Below, one piece after another: positions 27,056 to 36,156 of a stretch of DNA of 64,000 bases. Numbering within the stretch: the stretch's first letter is position 1; the number at the start of each line of letters is the position of its first letter. The stretch covers positions 186,001 through 250,000 of the forward strand of contig NZ_JADPJI010000008.1 of NCBI RefSeq assembly GCF_023073355.1, read 5' to 3'. Below the pieces are notes generated by a model. It saw only the letters and a list, made by a program, of their open reading frames with translations. It searched no databases and had not been told where the DNA came from. Origin of the DNA: Bradyrhizobium sp. 199 (GTDB lineage Bacteria; Pseudomonadota; Alphaproteobacteria; Rhizobiales; Xanthobacteraceae). Made by a program: the position numbers and the translations under genes.

Positions 27056-28378
27056 GTGACTGAGCAAGCAACCCAACCAGCCTCGGACAACATCGACATC
27101 GCCGATGCCAAGCGCCGGATCAAGGCGATCTTCATCGGCTCGATCGGCAATCTGGTCGAGTGGTACGATTTCTACGCCTACACGGCCTTCGCGCTTTATT
27201 TCGCTCCGGCCTTCTTCCCCGGCAACGACCCCGTCGTCCAGCAATTGAACGTCGCCGTCGTCTTCGCGGCGACGTTCCTGATGCGGCCCTTGGGCGGATG
27301 GTTCTTCGGCTATCTCGCCGACCATTTCGGACGGCGAATCTCGCTGACCCTGTCCGTCGTCTTCATGTGCTTTGGTTCACTGATCATCGCGCTGACGCCG
27401 ACCTATGCCACGATCGGATTCGCAGCGCCGGTCATCCTCGCGCTTGCCCGCGTCATCGAGGGCCTGAGCCTCGGCGGCGAATATGGCGCCAGCGCCACCT
27501 ATCTTAGCGAGGTCGCCGATCCCAAGCACCGCGGCTTCTATTCGAGCTTTCAATACGTCACCCTGATCGGCGGCCAGCTCACCGCGATCATCGTGCTGCT
27601 GCTCCTGCAAAAGGTCTTCCTCACTCCCGAGGAGCTGAAGGCCTGGGGTTGGCGTATCCCCTTCGCGATCGGCGCGGCGCTCGCGATCTTTGCCGCGGTG
27701 ATGCGGCGCGGCCTGCACGAGACGGAGGCATTCGAGGAAGCCAAGAAGGTGGTGAAGCCGACCGGTTCGATCAGGAATTTGCTGCGTTATCCGCGCGAGC
27801 TGCTGCTGGTGGTCGGCCTCACCGCCGGCGGCACCGCCGCGTTCTACACCTTCACCACCTACATGCAGACGTTCGTCAAGCTTTCGGTCGGGCTGACCGA
27901 GGACCAGACCACTTTCGTGATCTTCGGCACGTTGATTTTCGCGACCATCCTCCAGCCGATCTACGGCGCGATTTCCGACAAGATCGGACGCAAGCCGCTT
28001 CTGATCTTCTTCGGTGTCGCCGGTACGCTCGCGACCGTGCCGTTATTGATGACCCTGAAAGAGACCAAGTCGCCCTTCGTGGCGTTCATCCTGATCTGCT
28101 GCGCCTGGCTGTTCGTCGCCGGCTACACCTCGATCAACGCCGTGGTGAAGGCCGAGCTGTTCCCGACCAATGTCCGCGCGCTCGGCGTCGGCCTGCCCTA
28201 TGCCATTACGGTGTCGATCTTCGGCGGCACGGCGCCAGCGATCGCGCTCTATTTCAAGAGCATCGGGCACGAGGAATGGTTCTACTTCTACCTTGCCGGC
28301 ATCATCTGCCTGTCGCTGATCATCTATTCCACCATGCGAGACACCAAGCATGCCTCCGCAATGCATCGGCACGAGTAG
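27056..28378 (+). CDS. MFS transporter, metabolite:H+ symporter (MHS) family
   Basis: A 440-residue permease with 12 predicted membrane segments. The N-terminal IGNLVEWYDFYAYTAFALYF run, the loop GYLADHFGRR between segments 2 and 3, and GLSLGGEYGASATYLSEVA are hallmarks of the KgtP/ProP/ShiA group of proton symporters for organic acids, betaines or shikimate. The start is a GTG at 27056. Its stop is 3 bp before the molybdopterin enzyme gene, so it is firmly in the operon and likely imports the operon's substrate. Confidence 0.9.
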   Translation: MTEQATQPASDNIDIADAKRRIKAIFIGSIGNLVEWYDFYAYTAFALYFAPAFFPGNDPVVQQLNVAVVFAATFLMRPLGGWFFGYLADHFGRRISLTLSVVFMCFGSLIIALTPTYATIGFAAPVILALARVIEGLSLGGEYGASATYLSEVADPKHRGFYSSFQYVTLIGGQLTAIIVLLLLQKVFLTPEELKAWGWRIPFAIGAALAIFAAVMRRGLHETEAFEEAKKVVKPTGSIRNLLRYPRELLLVVGLTAGGTAAFYTFTTYMQTFVKLSVGLTEDQTTFVIFGTLIFATILQPIYGAISDKIGRKPLLIFFGVAGTLATVPLLMTLKETKSPFVAFILICCAWLFVAGYTSINAVVKAELFPTNVRALGVGLPYAITVSIFGGTAPAIALYFKSIGHEEWFYFYLAGIICLSLIIYSTMRDTKHASAMHRHE

Positions 28379-28381
28379 ACC

Positions 28382-29047
28382 ATGGCTGATGACAACGAGA
28401 CGCCATCCGACAGCAAACTGACACGCACCAAGGAAAAATGGGCGCGCGAGGGCCGCTTTCTCACAGGAAAGATCACCCGGCCGAAGGACCAAAGACTGCC
28501 GCCCGGCCAGCACCTCACCAGGGATTGGCCGGTGCTCGATCTCGGCGTCGTTCCGCCGGTGTCGCGCGAACGCTGGCGGCTCGACGTCTACGGTGCGATC
28601 GAGACTCCCGTGTTCTGGACCTTTGCGGAGTTCGCTGCGCAGAAGCAGGCCCGGTTTACCTCCGACATCCATTGCGTCACCACCTGGTCGCGCTACGACA
28701 ATGAGTGGGAAGGTCTCGCCACGCGCGAGCTGCTCGCGGCCTGCCAGCCCCGCGAGGATGCACGCTTCGTGACGCTGCATTCCCATGACGGCTACACCAC
28801 CAACCTCGCGCTGGAAGATTTCGCCGCCGAGGATGCGCTGCTCGCCCATAGCTGGTCCGGCCAGCCGCTGACGGAGGAGCATGGCGGCCCGGTGCGGCTG
28901 GTCGTGCCGCATCTGTATTTCTGGAAGAGCGCGAAATGGCTCCAGGCCATCGAATTCCGGACCGAGGAGGCGCCGGGCTTTTGGGAAGTCCGCGGCTATC
29001 ATAACCGCGGCGATCCCTGGGCCGAGCAGCGCTATTCAGACGATTAG
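28382..29047 (+). CDS. Sulfite-oxidase-fold molybdopterin-dependent oxidoreductase
   Basis: A 221-residue cytoplasmic protein of the oxidoreductase molybdopterin-binding family. Cys98 in SDIHCVTTWSRYDNEWEG matches the molybdenum-ligating Cys of sulfite oxidase and MsrP. GGPVRLVVPHLYFWKSAKW and the terminal GFWEVRGYHNRGDPW are also typical. It has no Tat signal and no C-terminal dimerisation domain, so it is the short YuiH-like type, whose substrate is not established. Three bases separate it from the transporter gene. Confidence 0.87.
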   Translation: MADDNETPSDSKLTRTKEKWAREGRFLTGKITRPKDQRLPPGQHLTRDWPVLDLGVVPPVSRERWRLDVYGAIETPVFWTFAEFAAQKQARFTSDIHCVTTWSRYDNEWEGLATRELLAACQPREDARFVTLHSHDGYTTNLALEDFAAEDALLAHSWSGQPLTEEHGGPVRLVVPHLYFWKSAKWLQAIEFRTEEAPGFWEVRGYHNRGDPWAEQRYSDD

Positions 29048-29074
29048 GATTGAAGCAAGAAAGCGGGGAAGCCC

Positions 29075-30298
29075 ATGCCGACGGAGCGCTTTCAATTCAC
29101 CGGCGAAGGCGGTCACCAGCTTGCGGCCGCGCTGGAGCTGCCGGACGGCGAGCCCGCGGCCTACGCGCTGTTTGCGCACTGCTTCACCTGCGGCAAGGAT
29201 GCGCTCGCGGCCAAGCGCATCGCGGTCGCGCTCGCAGCCAAGGGCATCGCGGTGCTGCGCTTCGACTTCACCGGGCTCGGCTCGAGCGAAGGCGATTTCG
29301 CCAATTCGACGTTTTCTTCCAACGTCGCCGATCTCGTCCACGCCGCCGATCATCTGCGCAGCGTCCGCAAGGCGCCGTCCGTCCTGATCGGCCACAGCCT
29401 CGGCGGCGCAGCGATCCTCGCTGCAGCTGGAAATATCCCGGAAGCCAGGGCACTCGCGACCATCGCGGCCCCCTCCGACCCGGCGCACGTGACCGGCCTC
29501 TTCAAGGAGCATATCGACAACATCCGCACGCAGGGCGAGGTCGAGGTCTCGCTTGCTGGACGCCAGTTCCGGATCAGGCGCGAATTCCTCGACGACATCG
29601 CCGAGCACGAGCTGATGACCGATATCAGCGGTCTGCACAAGGCGCTGCTGGTGATGCACTCGCCGGTCGATGACACCGTCGGTATCGACAATGCGACCAA
29701 GATCTTCGTTGCCGCCAGACACCCCAAGAGCTTCGTCTCGCTGGACCACGCCGATCATCTGCTCACCAAGCCCGCCGATGCGCTCTATGCGGCCGACGTG
29801 ATCGCGGCCTGGGTGAGCCGCTACGTCGACACCGCAAAGCCCGCGAAGGCGATGGATCTTCCCGAGGCACTGCGTCAGGTCGTGGTGCAGGAGACCCGCA
29901 CCAGCAAGTTCAACCAGATCATCACCGTCGGACCACATCGTCTCGTGGCGGACGAACCGGTCGCCGCGGGCGGGGAGGATGCCGGCCCCGGGCCCTATGA
30001 TTTCTTGCTCGCCGGCTTAGGGGCCTGCACTTCCATGACCATGCGCCTCTACGCCGACCGCAAGTCGCTGCCGCTCGAGCGCGTCACCGTCACTCTGAAA
30101 CACTCCAAGATCTACGCCAAGGACTGCGCGGAGTGCGACACACGCGAGGGCATGCTCGACCAGATCGAGCGCGACATCACGATCGACGGCACGCTCGATG
30201 CCGAACAGCGCAAGAAGCTGATGGAGATCGCGGACAAATGCCCGGTGCACCGGACACTGACGTCGGAGATCCGGATCGTGACGAAGGCGGCCGACTAA
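29075..30298 (+). CDS. Bifunctional alpha/beta hydrolase-OsmC fusion protein
   Basis: A 407-residue two-domain protein. Residues 1-260 form an alpha/beta hydrolase with nucleophile Ser108 in VLIGHSLGGAA, an acid in VMHSPVDDTVG and a His in SLDHADHLL. Residues ~265-407 form an OsmC/YhfA-like domain with the peroxidatic-type Cys in GLGACTSMTMRLYAD and a second in ADKCPVHRTL. OsmC proteins reduce organic hydroperoxides with thiols. The fusion is known in many proteobacteria, without a settled role. As last gene of the P450 operon it may detoxify hydroperoxides or esters made by uncoupled oxidation. Confidence 0.9.
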   Translation: MPTERFQFTGEGGHQLAAALELPDGEPAAYALFAHCFTCGKDALAAKRIAVALAAKGIAVLRFDFTGLGSSEGDFANSTFSSNVADLVHAADHLRSVRKAPSVLIGHSLGGAAILAAAGNIPEARALATIAAPSDPAHVTGLFKEHIDNIRTQGEVEVSLAGRQFRIRREFLDDIAEHELMTDISGLHKALLVMHSPVDDTVGIDNATKIFVAARHPKSFVSLDHADHLLTKPADALYAADVIAAWVSRYVDTAKPAKAMDLPEALRQVVVQETRTSKFNQIITVGPHRLVADEPVAAGGEDAGPGPYDFLLAGLGACTSMTMRLYADRKSLPLERVTVTLKHSKIYAKDCAECDTREGMLDQIERDITIDGTLDAEQRKKLMEIADKCPVHRTLTSEIRIVTKAAD

Positions 30299-30399
30299 AG
30301 CGCGATGCGATTAGGATGAATCGCCATCGCGCCTTAGGTTGTTGTTTAAGCATGATCTTTTCGGGAAAACCTCTGCGCACTTTCCCGGATCATGCTTTA
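30297..30399. repeat. Dispersed palindromic repeat, family G
   Basis: The block runs from AAAGCGCGATGCGATTAGGA through AAGCATGATCTTTTCGGGAA to CCCGGATCATGCTTT. As I remember it, this is one of the common intergenic elements of Bradyrhizobium and Rhodopseudomonas. It lies between two convergent genes. Confidence 0.75.
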
Positions 30400-30412
30400 G
30401 GCACTTGCGCGG

Positions 30413-31471
30413 TCAGGCCGCCGCGAGCGGCTGAACGCGCAGCGCGCCACGCAAGCCTGCTGTCGTGCCGAGCAGGATACCTGCGACCGCGACGAACGAG
30501 CCCAGTGCGAGTGTCGAAATGCCGGTAAGCCCCTGCCCGATCGAACAGCCGAACGCCATCACGCCGCCAATCCCCATCAGCGCGGCGCCACCGGCTGAAC
30601 GCAGCATGTGGCGGGGCGACGAATAGCCTTCAAGCTTGAAACGGCCCGTGGCCAGCGCCGTCGCGAGGCTACCGGCGAAGACGCCGGCCACCGTCGCAAT
30701 GCCGAAGTTCAGCGTCAGGCCGGTCGAGAGCATGGCGTATTGCAGGCTATCCGCGATCGGCGCGACGAAGGTGAGCGAAGTAACCGCGACGGGATTGAAG
30801 TCGTCGGCGCCGAGATAGCCGGTCACGAACCAGCCGCTGGCGACGAGGAGACCGACGATGACGCCCGCTGCAATCTGGCCCGGCGAGCGGCGGAACCCGG
30901 GATGCGCCAAGGCAAACAGGACCAGCGCAGCGGCGACCACAGCCGCAGCCAGCGCGCGCGAGAGAGGTTCGGCGAGACCGAACGCCGCCAGCAATGACGG
31001 CAGCGAATTGATGCTGACGGTGGTTTGCGAGGCCTGAACCAGCGCGATGCGCGCCGGCGCGATCAGGCCCTTGAGCGTCATCTGCGCGGCGGTAGCGAGC
31101 ACGAGCACGACCACGAAGGAGCGGAGATTGCCGCGCCCGAGCAGCACCAGCGCGCGCGAGCCGCAGCCGTTCGACAGCACCATGCCGTACCCGAACAGCA
31201 GGCCGCCGAGGAACAGCACCGGCACCGAGAAGGTCTGTTGCAGGTAGATCGTCTTGCCGAGATCGACCATACCGTTGCCGGCGAGGATTTGGCTTGCGGC
31301 GATCGCAACCGCGATCGCCAGCGCATAGGTCCGCACCAACCGCCCGTCCCCATCGGCCAGCCAGCCACGCATGCTGCTCATCAAGCAAAAACCGCTGAGC
31401 AGGCCGATGGCGCCGTAGACGAGACCGATGGCAAGGCCGGCGAGGATGACGAATTGTGCGGACGCTTCCAT
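30413..31471 (-). CDS. YeeE/YedE (TsuA-like) thiosulfate/sulfur transporter
   Basis: A 352-residue inner-membrane protein with about nine to ten hydrophobic segments. The cysteine-bearing motifs that line the TsuA pore are all present: GLLSGFC near residue 29, LSNGCGSRAL at 103 and GVMAFGCSIGQG in the last third. TsuA-type proteins pass thiosulfate. The ATG at 31471 lies three bases past the stop of the quinone-reductase-like gene, so it is downstream in the same transcript. A TTG two codons further upstream is possible. Confidence 0.85.
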   Translation of the reverse strand: MEASAQFVILAGLAIGLVYGAIGLLSGFCLMSSMRGWLADGDGRLVRTYALAIAVAIAASQILAGNGMVDLGKTIYLQQTFSVPVLFLGGLLFGYGMVLSNGCGSRALVLLGRGNLRSFVVVLVLATAAQMTLKGLIAPARIALVQASQTTVSINSLPSLLAAFGLAEPLSRALAAAVVAAALVLFALAHPGFRRSPGQIAAGVIVGLLVASGWFVTGYLGADDFNPVAVTSLTFVAPIADSLQYAMLSTGLTLNFGIATVAGVFAGSLATALATGRFKLEGYSSPRHMLRSAGGAALMGIGGVMAFGCSIGQGLTGISTLALGSFVAVAGILLGTTAGLRGALRVQPLAAA

Positions 31472-31473
31472 GA

Positions 31474-32478
31474 TCAAGGCTTCAGGATCACCCGATCGCG
31501 CGAGGAGCCGGCAACGGCGACGTAGGCCTCCTTTGCTCGCTCCAGCGGATAGACGGCGCTCGGCTTGATCGGAAACGGTTTCAGCTGGCCGCTGGCAAAG
31601 CCAGGGCCGAGATCACGAAGCACCGCGCCAGTTGCGGCCGAGGACAGACCCAGCGTGTCGATGCCGACATAGCTGTGCTGTCCGCGGTAGAACTCCAGAA
31701 TGTTGAACTGCACGATGCGGTCGATCGCGGCAATCAGGATCTGGCGACCACGCAATGCGAGCGACTTGTGCGCCGCCTGGAAATAGGGATCGCCCACCGT
31801 GTTGAAGACGACGTCGGCGCCCTTGCCGCCGGTCACTTCGCGCACGCGCGCGGCAACGTCCGTCGCGGAGGCGTCGATCATTTCGACCGGTGCGTTGGCG
31901 TGGCCTTCGTAAGCTTCCGCCTTGCGCACAACGCCGATCACGCGTGCGCCCTGCCAGGTCGCGATCTGCACCGCAGCCTGGCCGACCTTGCCGTTGACAC
32001 CGAATACCAACACGGTCTCGCCGTGCTTCGGTACACCGGCACGGCGATAGCCTTCCATGGCCGTGACGAAGGGAACGCCGATCCCGGCCGCCTCCTCCCA
32101 CGAGACCTCCTTCGGCTTCTCAACGACGGCATCGGCCTCGACCACGAGATGGCTGGCATGGGTGCCGTCGCGGCGGATGCCGAGATCACCGGAGGAGCCG
32201 AACACTTCGCGGCCAATCGTGCCGGCTGGCCCCTCGAGCACTACGCCGGAATAGTCGCGGCCCGGGGTGCGCGGGAACACGGCATAGGGCATCAGCCCGG
32301 TCGCAGCCTTGACGTCGGATGGGTTGACGGCGGCAGCCTTCACCTCGATCAGGAGATCGTTCGGGCCGCGCGTGAGCGTCTGAAACTCAATCAGCGGCGC
32401 AAGCGCAGCCGCGTTTTCGGCTTTGACATTCAGGCGCACGCAGCGCGCTTCGATAGTTTTGGTATCGGCTGGCGACAT
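31474..32478 (-). CDS. Zinc-free MDR-superfamily oxidoreductase (quinone reductase-like)
   Basis: A 334-residue medium-chain dehydrogenase/reductase. VNPSDVKAATG near residue 50 and GRDYSGVVLEG replace the GHE zinc-binding motif, so no catalytic zinc is expected. The cofactor site VLVFGVNGKVGQAAVQIA has the AxGxxG-like form of quinone reductases and enoyl reductases. The ATG at 32478 is the likely start; the frame continues upstream antisense to nothing recognisable and into paaK. Located 70 bp after paaK, so it may belong to the aromatic-acid transcript. Confidence 0.85.
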   Translation of the reverse strand: MSPADTKTIEARCVRLNVKAENAAALAPLIEFQTLTRGPNDLLIEVKAAAVNPSDVKAATGLMPYAVFPRTPGRDYSGVVLEGPAGTIGREVFGSSGDLGIRRDGTHASHLVVEADAVVEKPKEVSWEEAAGIGVPFVTAMEGYRRAGVPKHGETVLVFGVNGKVGQAAVQIATWQGARVIGVVRKAEAYEGHANAPVEMIDASATDVAARVREVTGGKGADVVFNTVGDPYFQAAHKSLALRGRQILIAAIDRIVQFNILEFYRGQHSYVGIDTLGLSSAATGAVLRDLGPGFASGQLKPFPIKPSAVYPLERAKEAYVAVAGSSRDRVILKP

Positions 32479-32548
32479 AAAAGACCCGCGATTTCTCGCA
32501 GGCCTTGTCGCCTTTGGGGCGGATCTAGTCAATCCGTCATCCGTCAAG

Positions 32549-33880
32549 TCAGTCCTTGGGCCGCTTGTCGTAGAGGCGTTTGGCCTTGCCGAGCGAGCGT
32601 TCCAGCGTGGCCGGCGCGACAATCCGCACCTTCGAGCTGATGCCGATGGTATTCTTGATGTGGGTCGAGACGCGATCCGCATGATCGACAAGCCCCCGGC
32701 CGTCCCAGCTTTCCGGCCTCGCCTCGGCGATGATGGTCAACTCGTCCATGCGGCCTTCGCGGGTCAGCTCCAGAATGAAATGGCCGCCGCACCAATCGGT
32801 CGCGAGCAGCACCTCCTCGATCTGGGTCGGGAACAGGTTGACCCCGCGCAGGATGATCATGTCGTCCGAGCGGCCCGTCACCTTCTCCATGCGCCGCATG
32901 CCGGGGCGCGCCGTTCCCGGCAACAGCCGCGTCAGGTCACGGGTGCGATAGCGGATCACCGGGAACGCTTCCTTGGTGAGCGAGGTGAACACCAATTCGC
33001 CCTTCTCGCCATCGGGAAGCACCGCGCCGGTCTGGGGGTCGATCACTTCGGGGTAGAAATGATCCTCCCATACGTGCAGGCCGTCCTTGGTCTCGATGCA
33101 CTCCTGCGCGACGCCGGGGCCGATCACCTCGGAGAGACCATAGATGTCGGTCGCGTCCATGTCGAAGGCGTCCTCGATCTCGCCGCGCATCGCGTTGGTC
33201 CAGGGCTCGGCGCCGAAGATGCCGACTTTGAGCGAGCACTGGCGCGGATCGAGCCTCTGGCGCTTGAACTCGTCCAGGATCGCCAGCATGTAGCTCGGCG
33301 TCACCGTAATGATATCAGGCCGGAAGTCGTTGATGAGCTGCACCTGCCGCTCGGTCATGCCGCCGGAGATCGGCACCACCGTGCAACCGAGCTTCTCGGC
33401 GCCGTAGTGGACACCGAGCCCGCCGGTGAAGAGGCCGTAGCCATAGGCATTGTGGATGATCATGCCGGTGCGGCCGCCGGCGGCGCGGATCGAGCGCGCC
33501 ATCACCTCCGACCAGGTATCAATATCGGCTTGCGTATACCCCACCACGATCGGCTTGCCCGTCGTACCGGAGGAGGCGTGCACGCGCACAAGCTTTTCGC
33601 GCGGCACAGCGAACATGTTGAAGGGATAATTGTCGCGCAGGTCCGTCTTTACCGTGAACGGGAATTTCGCGAGATCGGATAGCTCGCGAAAGTCGGACGG
33701 ATGTACGCCGGCCTCGTCGAAGGCCTTGCGATAATGTGCGACGTTGTCATAGGCATGCTTCAGCGACCAGGCCAGCCGCTGCTTCTGCAGCGCCATGATC
33801 TCATCGCGCGAGGCGCGCTCCTGCGCGTCCATCTCGGCGCTATAGGAGCTGCCACCTTGCTCGAGCCTCGTCAAAGCCAT
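32549..33880 (-). CDS. paaK: Phenylacetate-CoA ligase
   Basis: A 443-residue adenylate-forming ligase that activates phenylacetate to phenylacetyl-CoA. ATP site: VRVHASSGTTGKPIVVGY (about residues 98-115); further family motifs are IFGAEPWT, DIYGLSEVIGPG and TRDLTRLLPG. SDDMIILRGVNLFPTQIEE precedes the C-terminal lid with a Lys near the end (LGKAKRLYDKRP). The ATG at 33880 gives the standard PaaK length. It closes the paaABCDE-I-K series here. Confidence 0.95.
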   Translation of the reverse strand: MALTRLEQGGSSYSAEMDAQERASRDEIMALQKQRLAWSLKHAYDNVAHYRKAFDEAGVHPSDFRELSDLAKFPFTVKTDLRDNYPFNMFAVPREKLVRVHASSGTTGKPIVVGYTQADIDTWSEVMARSIRAAGGRTGMIIHNAYGYGLFTGGLGVHYGAEKLGCTVVPISGGMTERQVQLINDFRPDIITVTPSYMLAILDEFKRQRLDPRQCSLKVGIFGAEPWTNAMRGEIEDAFDMDATDIYGLSEVIGPGVAQECIETKDGLHVWEDHFYPEVIDPQTGAVLPDGEKGELVFTSLTKEAFPVIRYRTRDLTRLLPGTARPGMRRMEKVTGRSDDMIILRGVNLFPTQIEEVLLATDWCGGHFILELTREGRMDELTIIAEARPESWDGRGLVDHADRVSTHIKNTIGISSKVRIVAPATLERSLGKAKRLYDKRPKD

Positions 33881-33926
33881 CCTCGCTTCCCCACAACATT
33901 GATTTGTTCTTTTCTTGATTGGTCTC

Positions 33927-34376
33927 TTATTGGTCCTGCGTCGGCAGCCACGTGCCGGGAATGACACGCGAATGCCCACGGAATTCCGCGATAACAGTAT
34001 CGCCCGCGGTGACACGCACGTCATAGATGCCGGAACGCCCCCCGCGTTTGATCTCACGTGCCTTCGCAACGAGGCGATCCCCAAATTTGCCGGGCTTGAT
34101 GAAGGTGATCTGTCCCTGTGCAGCAACGACGCGGTCGTTGTGCGAATTGCAGGCAAAGGCGAAAGCGGAATCGGCGAGCGTGAAAATGAAGCCGCCATGG
34201 GCGATGCGCTGGCCATTGACCATGTCCGGCCGCACCATCATTGCCAGCGTGGCGAAGCCCGGACCGATTTCGACGATCTCCATGCCGAGCCCCTTGGAGG
34301 CATCGTCCTCCGCCCACATCGCCTCGGCGCAGGCGCGGGCCATATCCTCAGGCGACAGGGCGGCTTTCAAGTTCAC
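33927..34376 (-). CDS. paaI: Hydroxyphenylacetyl-CoA thioesterase PaaI
   Basis: A 149-residue hotdog-fold thioesterase. RIAHGGFIFTLADSAFAFACN carries the conserved HGG and the catalytic Asp of the PaaI group; VVAAQGQITFIKPG is the next strand. PaaI hydrolyses dead-end ring-hydroxylated phenylacetyl-CoA esters and rescues CoA. The start is the GTG at 34376, with GGGAGA upstream; the longer frame adds nine unlike residues. Confidence 0.93.
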   Translation of the reverse strand: MNLKAALSPEDMARACAEAMWAEDDASKGLGMEIVEIGPGFATLAMMVRPDMVNGQRIAHGGFIFTLADSAFAFACNSHNDRVVAAQGQITFIKPGKFGDRLVAKAREIKRGGRSGIYDVRVTAGDTVIAEFRGHSRVIPGTWLPTQDQ

Positions 34377-34431
34377 GGGCTTCTCCCGGCGAAATGCTTG
34401 CACACGATGTTCTGCTGCTCCGCCAAACCTG

Positions 34432-35514
34432 TCAAACGTGGTCGTAATCGACTACGACGCGCTCCGACGACGGTTTCGCCTGGCAGGTCAGCACGAACCC
34501 AGCCTTCAGCTCCCACGGCTCCAGCGAATAATTGATGTCCATCGGCGCGTCCCCTTCGACCAGCTTGGCGCGGCAGGTCGAGCACATGCCGCCCTTGCAG
34601 GCGAACGGCAGATCGACGCCGGCACGCAACGCGGCATCGAGGATCGCCTCGTCCTCGGCAACAGGGACGTCACGGCGCTTGCCGTCGATGATCAGCGAAG
34701 CGATCGCCTTCGGCGGCGCGTCGGGAGCCACCAGTTTCTTCGGCCGCGGCTTGCCGCCGAACTCGGAGACGAAGCGCTCCACGTGAATGCGTTCCTGCAC
34801 GATACCGAGTTCGCGGCAAGTCTTCTCGATGTCTTCGCTCATGCCAAGAGGCCCGCAAATGTAGACATGATCGACGCTTCCCGCCGGCACCAGCGAGCGC
34901 AACAGCACCCTCACCTTGTCGCCGTTGAGCCGGCCATGGAGGATCGGGATGTCCTGCTCCTCGCCGGAGATGACGTGGAAGATCGAGAGGCGATCGATGA
35001 AGCGGTCCTTCAGCTCTTCGAGCGCTTCGAGGAACATGATGTTGTCGGTGGTGCGGTTGCCGTAGAACAGGAAGAAACGGCTGTCCGGCTCGCGCGCGAG
35101 CACGGCCTTCACGATGGACAGGATCGGGGTAATACCCGAGCCCGCAGCGAAGCCGACATGAACACGCGCGCTTTGTGCCGGCGCGACCAAGCCGAAGCGG
35201 CCCGTCGGCGTCATCACGTCGAGCTCGTCGCCACATTTGAGATCTTCGGCTGCCCAGTTCGAAAACGCGCCGCCGTCAACCTTCTTCACTGCGATGCGGA
35301 TCTCGCCGTCGTCAGGGCCGGAGCAGATTGAATAGGACCGGCGCACCTCTTCTCCGTCCAGCGTAGTGCGGAGCGTCAGGTACTGGCCGGGCGTGAAGGC
35401 GTAGTCGCGGGCGAGTTCGCCGGGGATGGCGAAGGTCATCGAGACGGCGTCGGCCGCCTCGCGGCGGAGATCGGCGACGGCCAGGCGATGGAAGCGTGGT
35501 GCGGCGGCTGACAT
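34432..35514 (-). CDS. paaE: Phenylacetyl-CoA epoxidase reductase subunit PaaE
   Basis: A 360-residue flavin/iron-sulfur reductase passing electrons from NADPH to the PaaABC epoxidase. FAD domain: RSYSICSGPDDGEIRIAVK. NAD(P) domain: GFAAGSGITPILSIVKAVL and VYICGPLGM. C-terminal plant-type [2Fe-2S]: FACKGGMCSTCRAKLVEG plus a distal FVLTCQAKP Cys. The gene starts 138 bp after paaD, and a dispersed repeat lies in that gap. Confidence 0.95.
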   Translation of the reverse strand: MSAAAPRFHRLAVADLRREAADAVSMTFAIPGELARDYAFTPGQYLTLRTTLDGEEVRRSYSICSGPDDGEIRIAVKKVDGGAFSNWAAEDLKCGDELDVMTPTGRFGLVAPAQSARVHVGFAAGSGITPILSIVKAVLAREPDSRFFLFYGNRTTDNIMFLEALEELKDRFIDRLSIFHVISGEEQDIPILHGRLNGDKVRVLLRSLVPAGSVDHVYICGPLGMSEDIEKTCRELGIVQERIHVERFVSEFGGKPRPKKLVAPDAPPKAIASLIIDGKRRDVPVAEDEAILDAALRAGVDLPFACKGGMCSTCRAKLVEGDAPMDINYSLEPWELKAGFVLTCQAKPSSERVVVDYDHV

Positions 35515-35542
35515 TAGGGGTCACCTGCGTTGGTCTCACCGC

Positions 35543-35630
35543 CGTCGCAGCGAGGAGCTCTTGCGACGAAGCGATCCAGACCGTAACCGCGGAGGCACTC
35601 TGGATTGCTTCGCTGCGCTCGCAATGACGG
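35543..35630. repeat. Dispersed palindromic repeat, family A (copy 4), inside the paa operon
   Basis: The right arm TCTGGATTGCTTCGCTGCGC is intact while the left arm is degenerate. It separates paaD from paaE. Confidence 0.75.
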
Positions 35631-35652
35631 AAAGGTTGGCATCTGATCCAGC

Positions 35653-36156
35653 TCAATGGCACTTGAAATAGTCGAAAGGTTCGCGGCAGGACTTGCAGCG
35701 CCACAGCGCCTTGCAGGAGGTCGAGCCGAATTCGGAGAGCAGCTCGGTGTTCTCGGAGCCGCATTGCGGGCACGCCATGGCCTGCGCACCGAACAGCTCG
35801 CGGCGCGAGCTTGAAGCTTGCGGCGGTGCAATGCCATAGGCGCGCAGCTTTTGGCGGCCCTCCTCGCTCATCCAGTCGGTGGTCCAGGCGGGCGACAGCA
35901 CGGTACGGACCTTGGGACGGTGGAAGCCTGCGCGCTCCAGCGCCAGCTCGATTTCCAGCGCGATCATGTTCATCGCCGGACAGCCGGAATAGGTCGGCGT
36001 GATCGCGACCTCGACATGATCGCCATCGAGCGCAACCTCGCGCAGCACGCCGAGATCGGCGATCGTCAAGACCGGGATCTCCGGGTCGACCACGCTCGCC
36101 GCGGCATCCCAGGCGCGCTGGCGCAGCTCGCTGTCGGGCTGGAGCACCGTCACCAT
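35653..36156 (-). CDS. paaD: Phenylacetyl-CoA epoxidase assembly protein PaaD
   Basis: A 167-residue protein with an N-terminal MIP18/DUF59-like domain (SVVDPEIPVLTIADLGVLRE, TPTYSGCPAMN) and a C-terminal zinc ribbon (MACPQCGSENTE and WRCKSCREPFDYFKCH). PaaD is needed for metal-centre maturation of the epoxidase but is not part of the purified catalytic complex. Its start overlaps paaC by 7 bases. Confidence 0.94.
   Translation of the reverse strand: MVTVLQPDSELRQRAWDAAASVVDPEIPVLTIADLGVLREVALDGDHVEVAITPTYSGCPAMNMIALEIELALERAGFHRPKVRTVLSPAWTTDWMSEEGRQKLRAYGIAPPQASSSRRELFGAQAMACPQCGSENTELLSEFGSTSCKALWRCKSCREPFDYFKCH

Noticed and set aside
25313..27325. A 670-codon open frame on the minus strand, antisense to the ferredoxin-P450 operon
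   Set aside because: It overlaps the tetR start, promoter, ferredoxin and P450 on the other strand, with no domain-like sequence. It is a by-product of codon bias.
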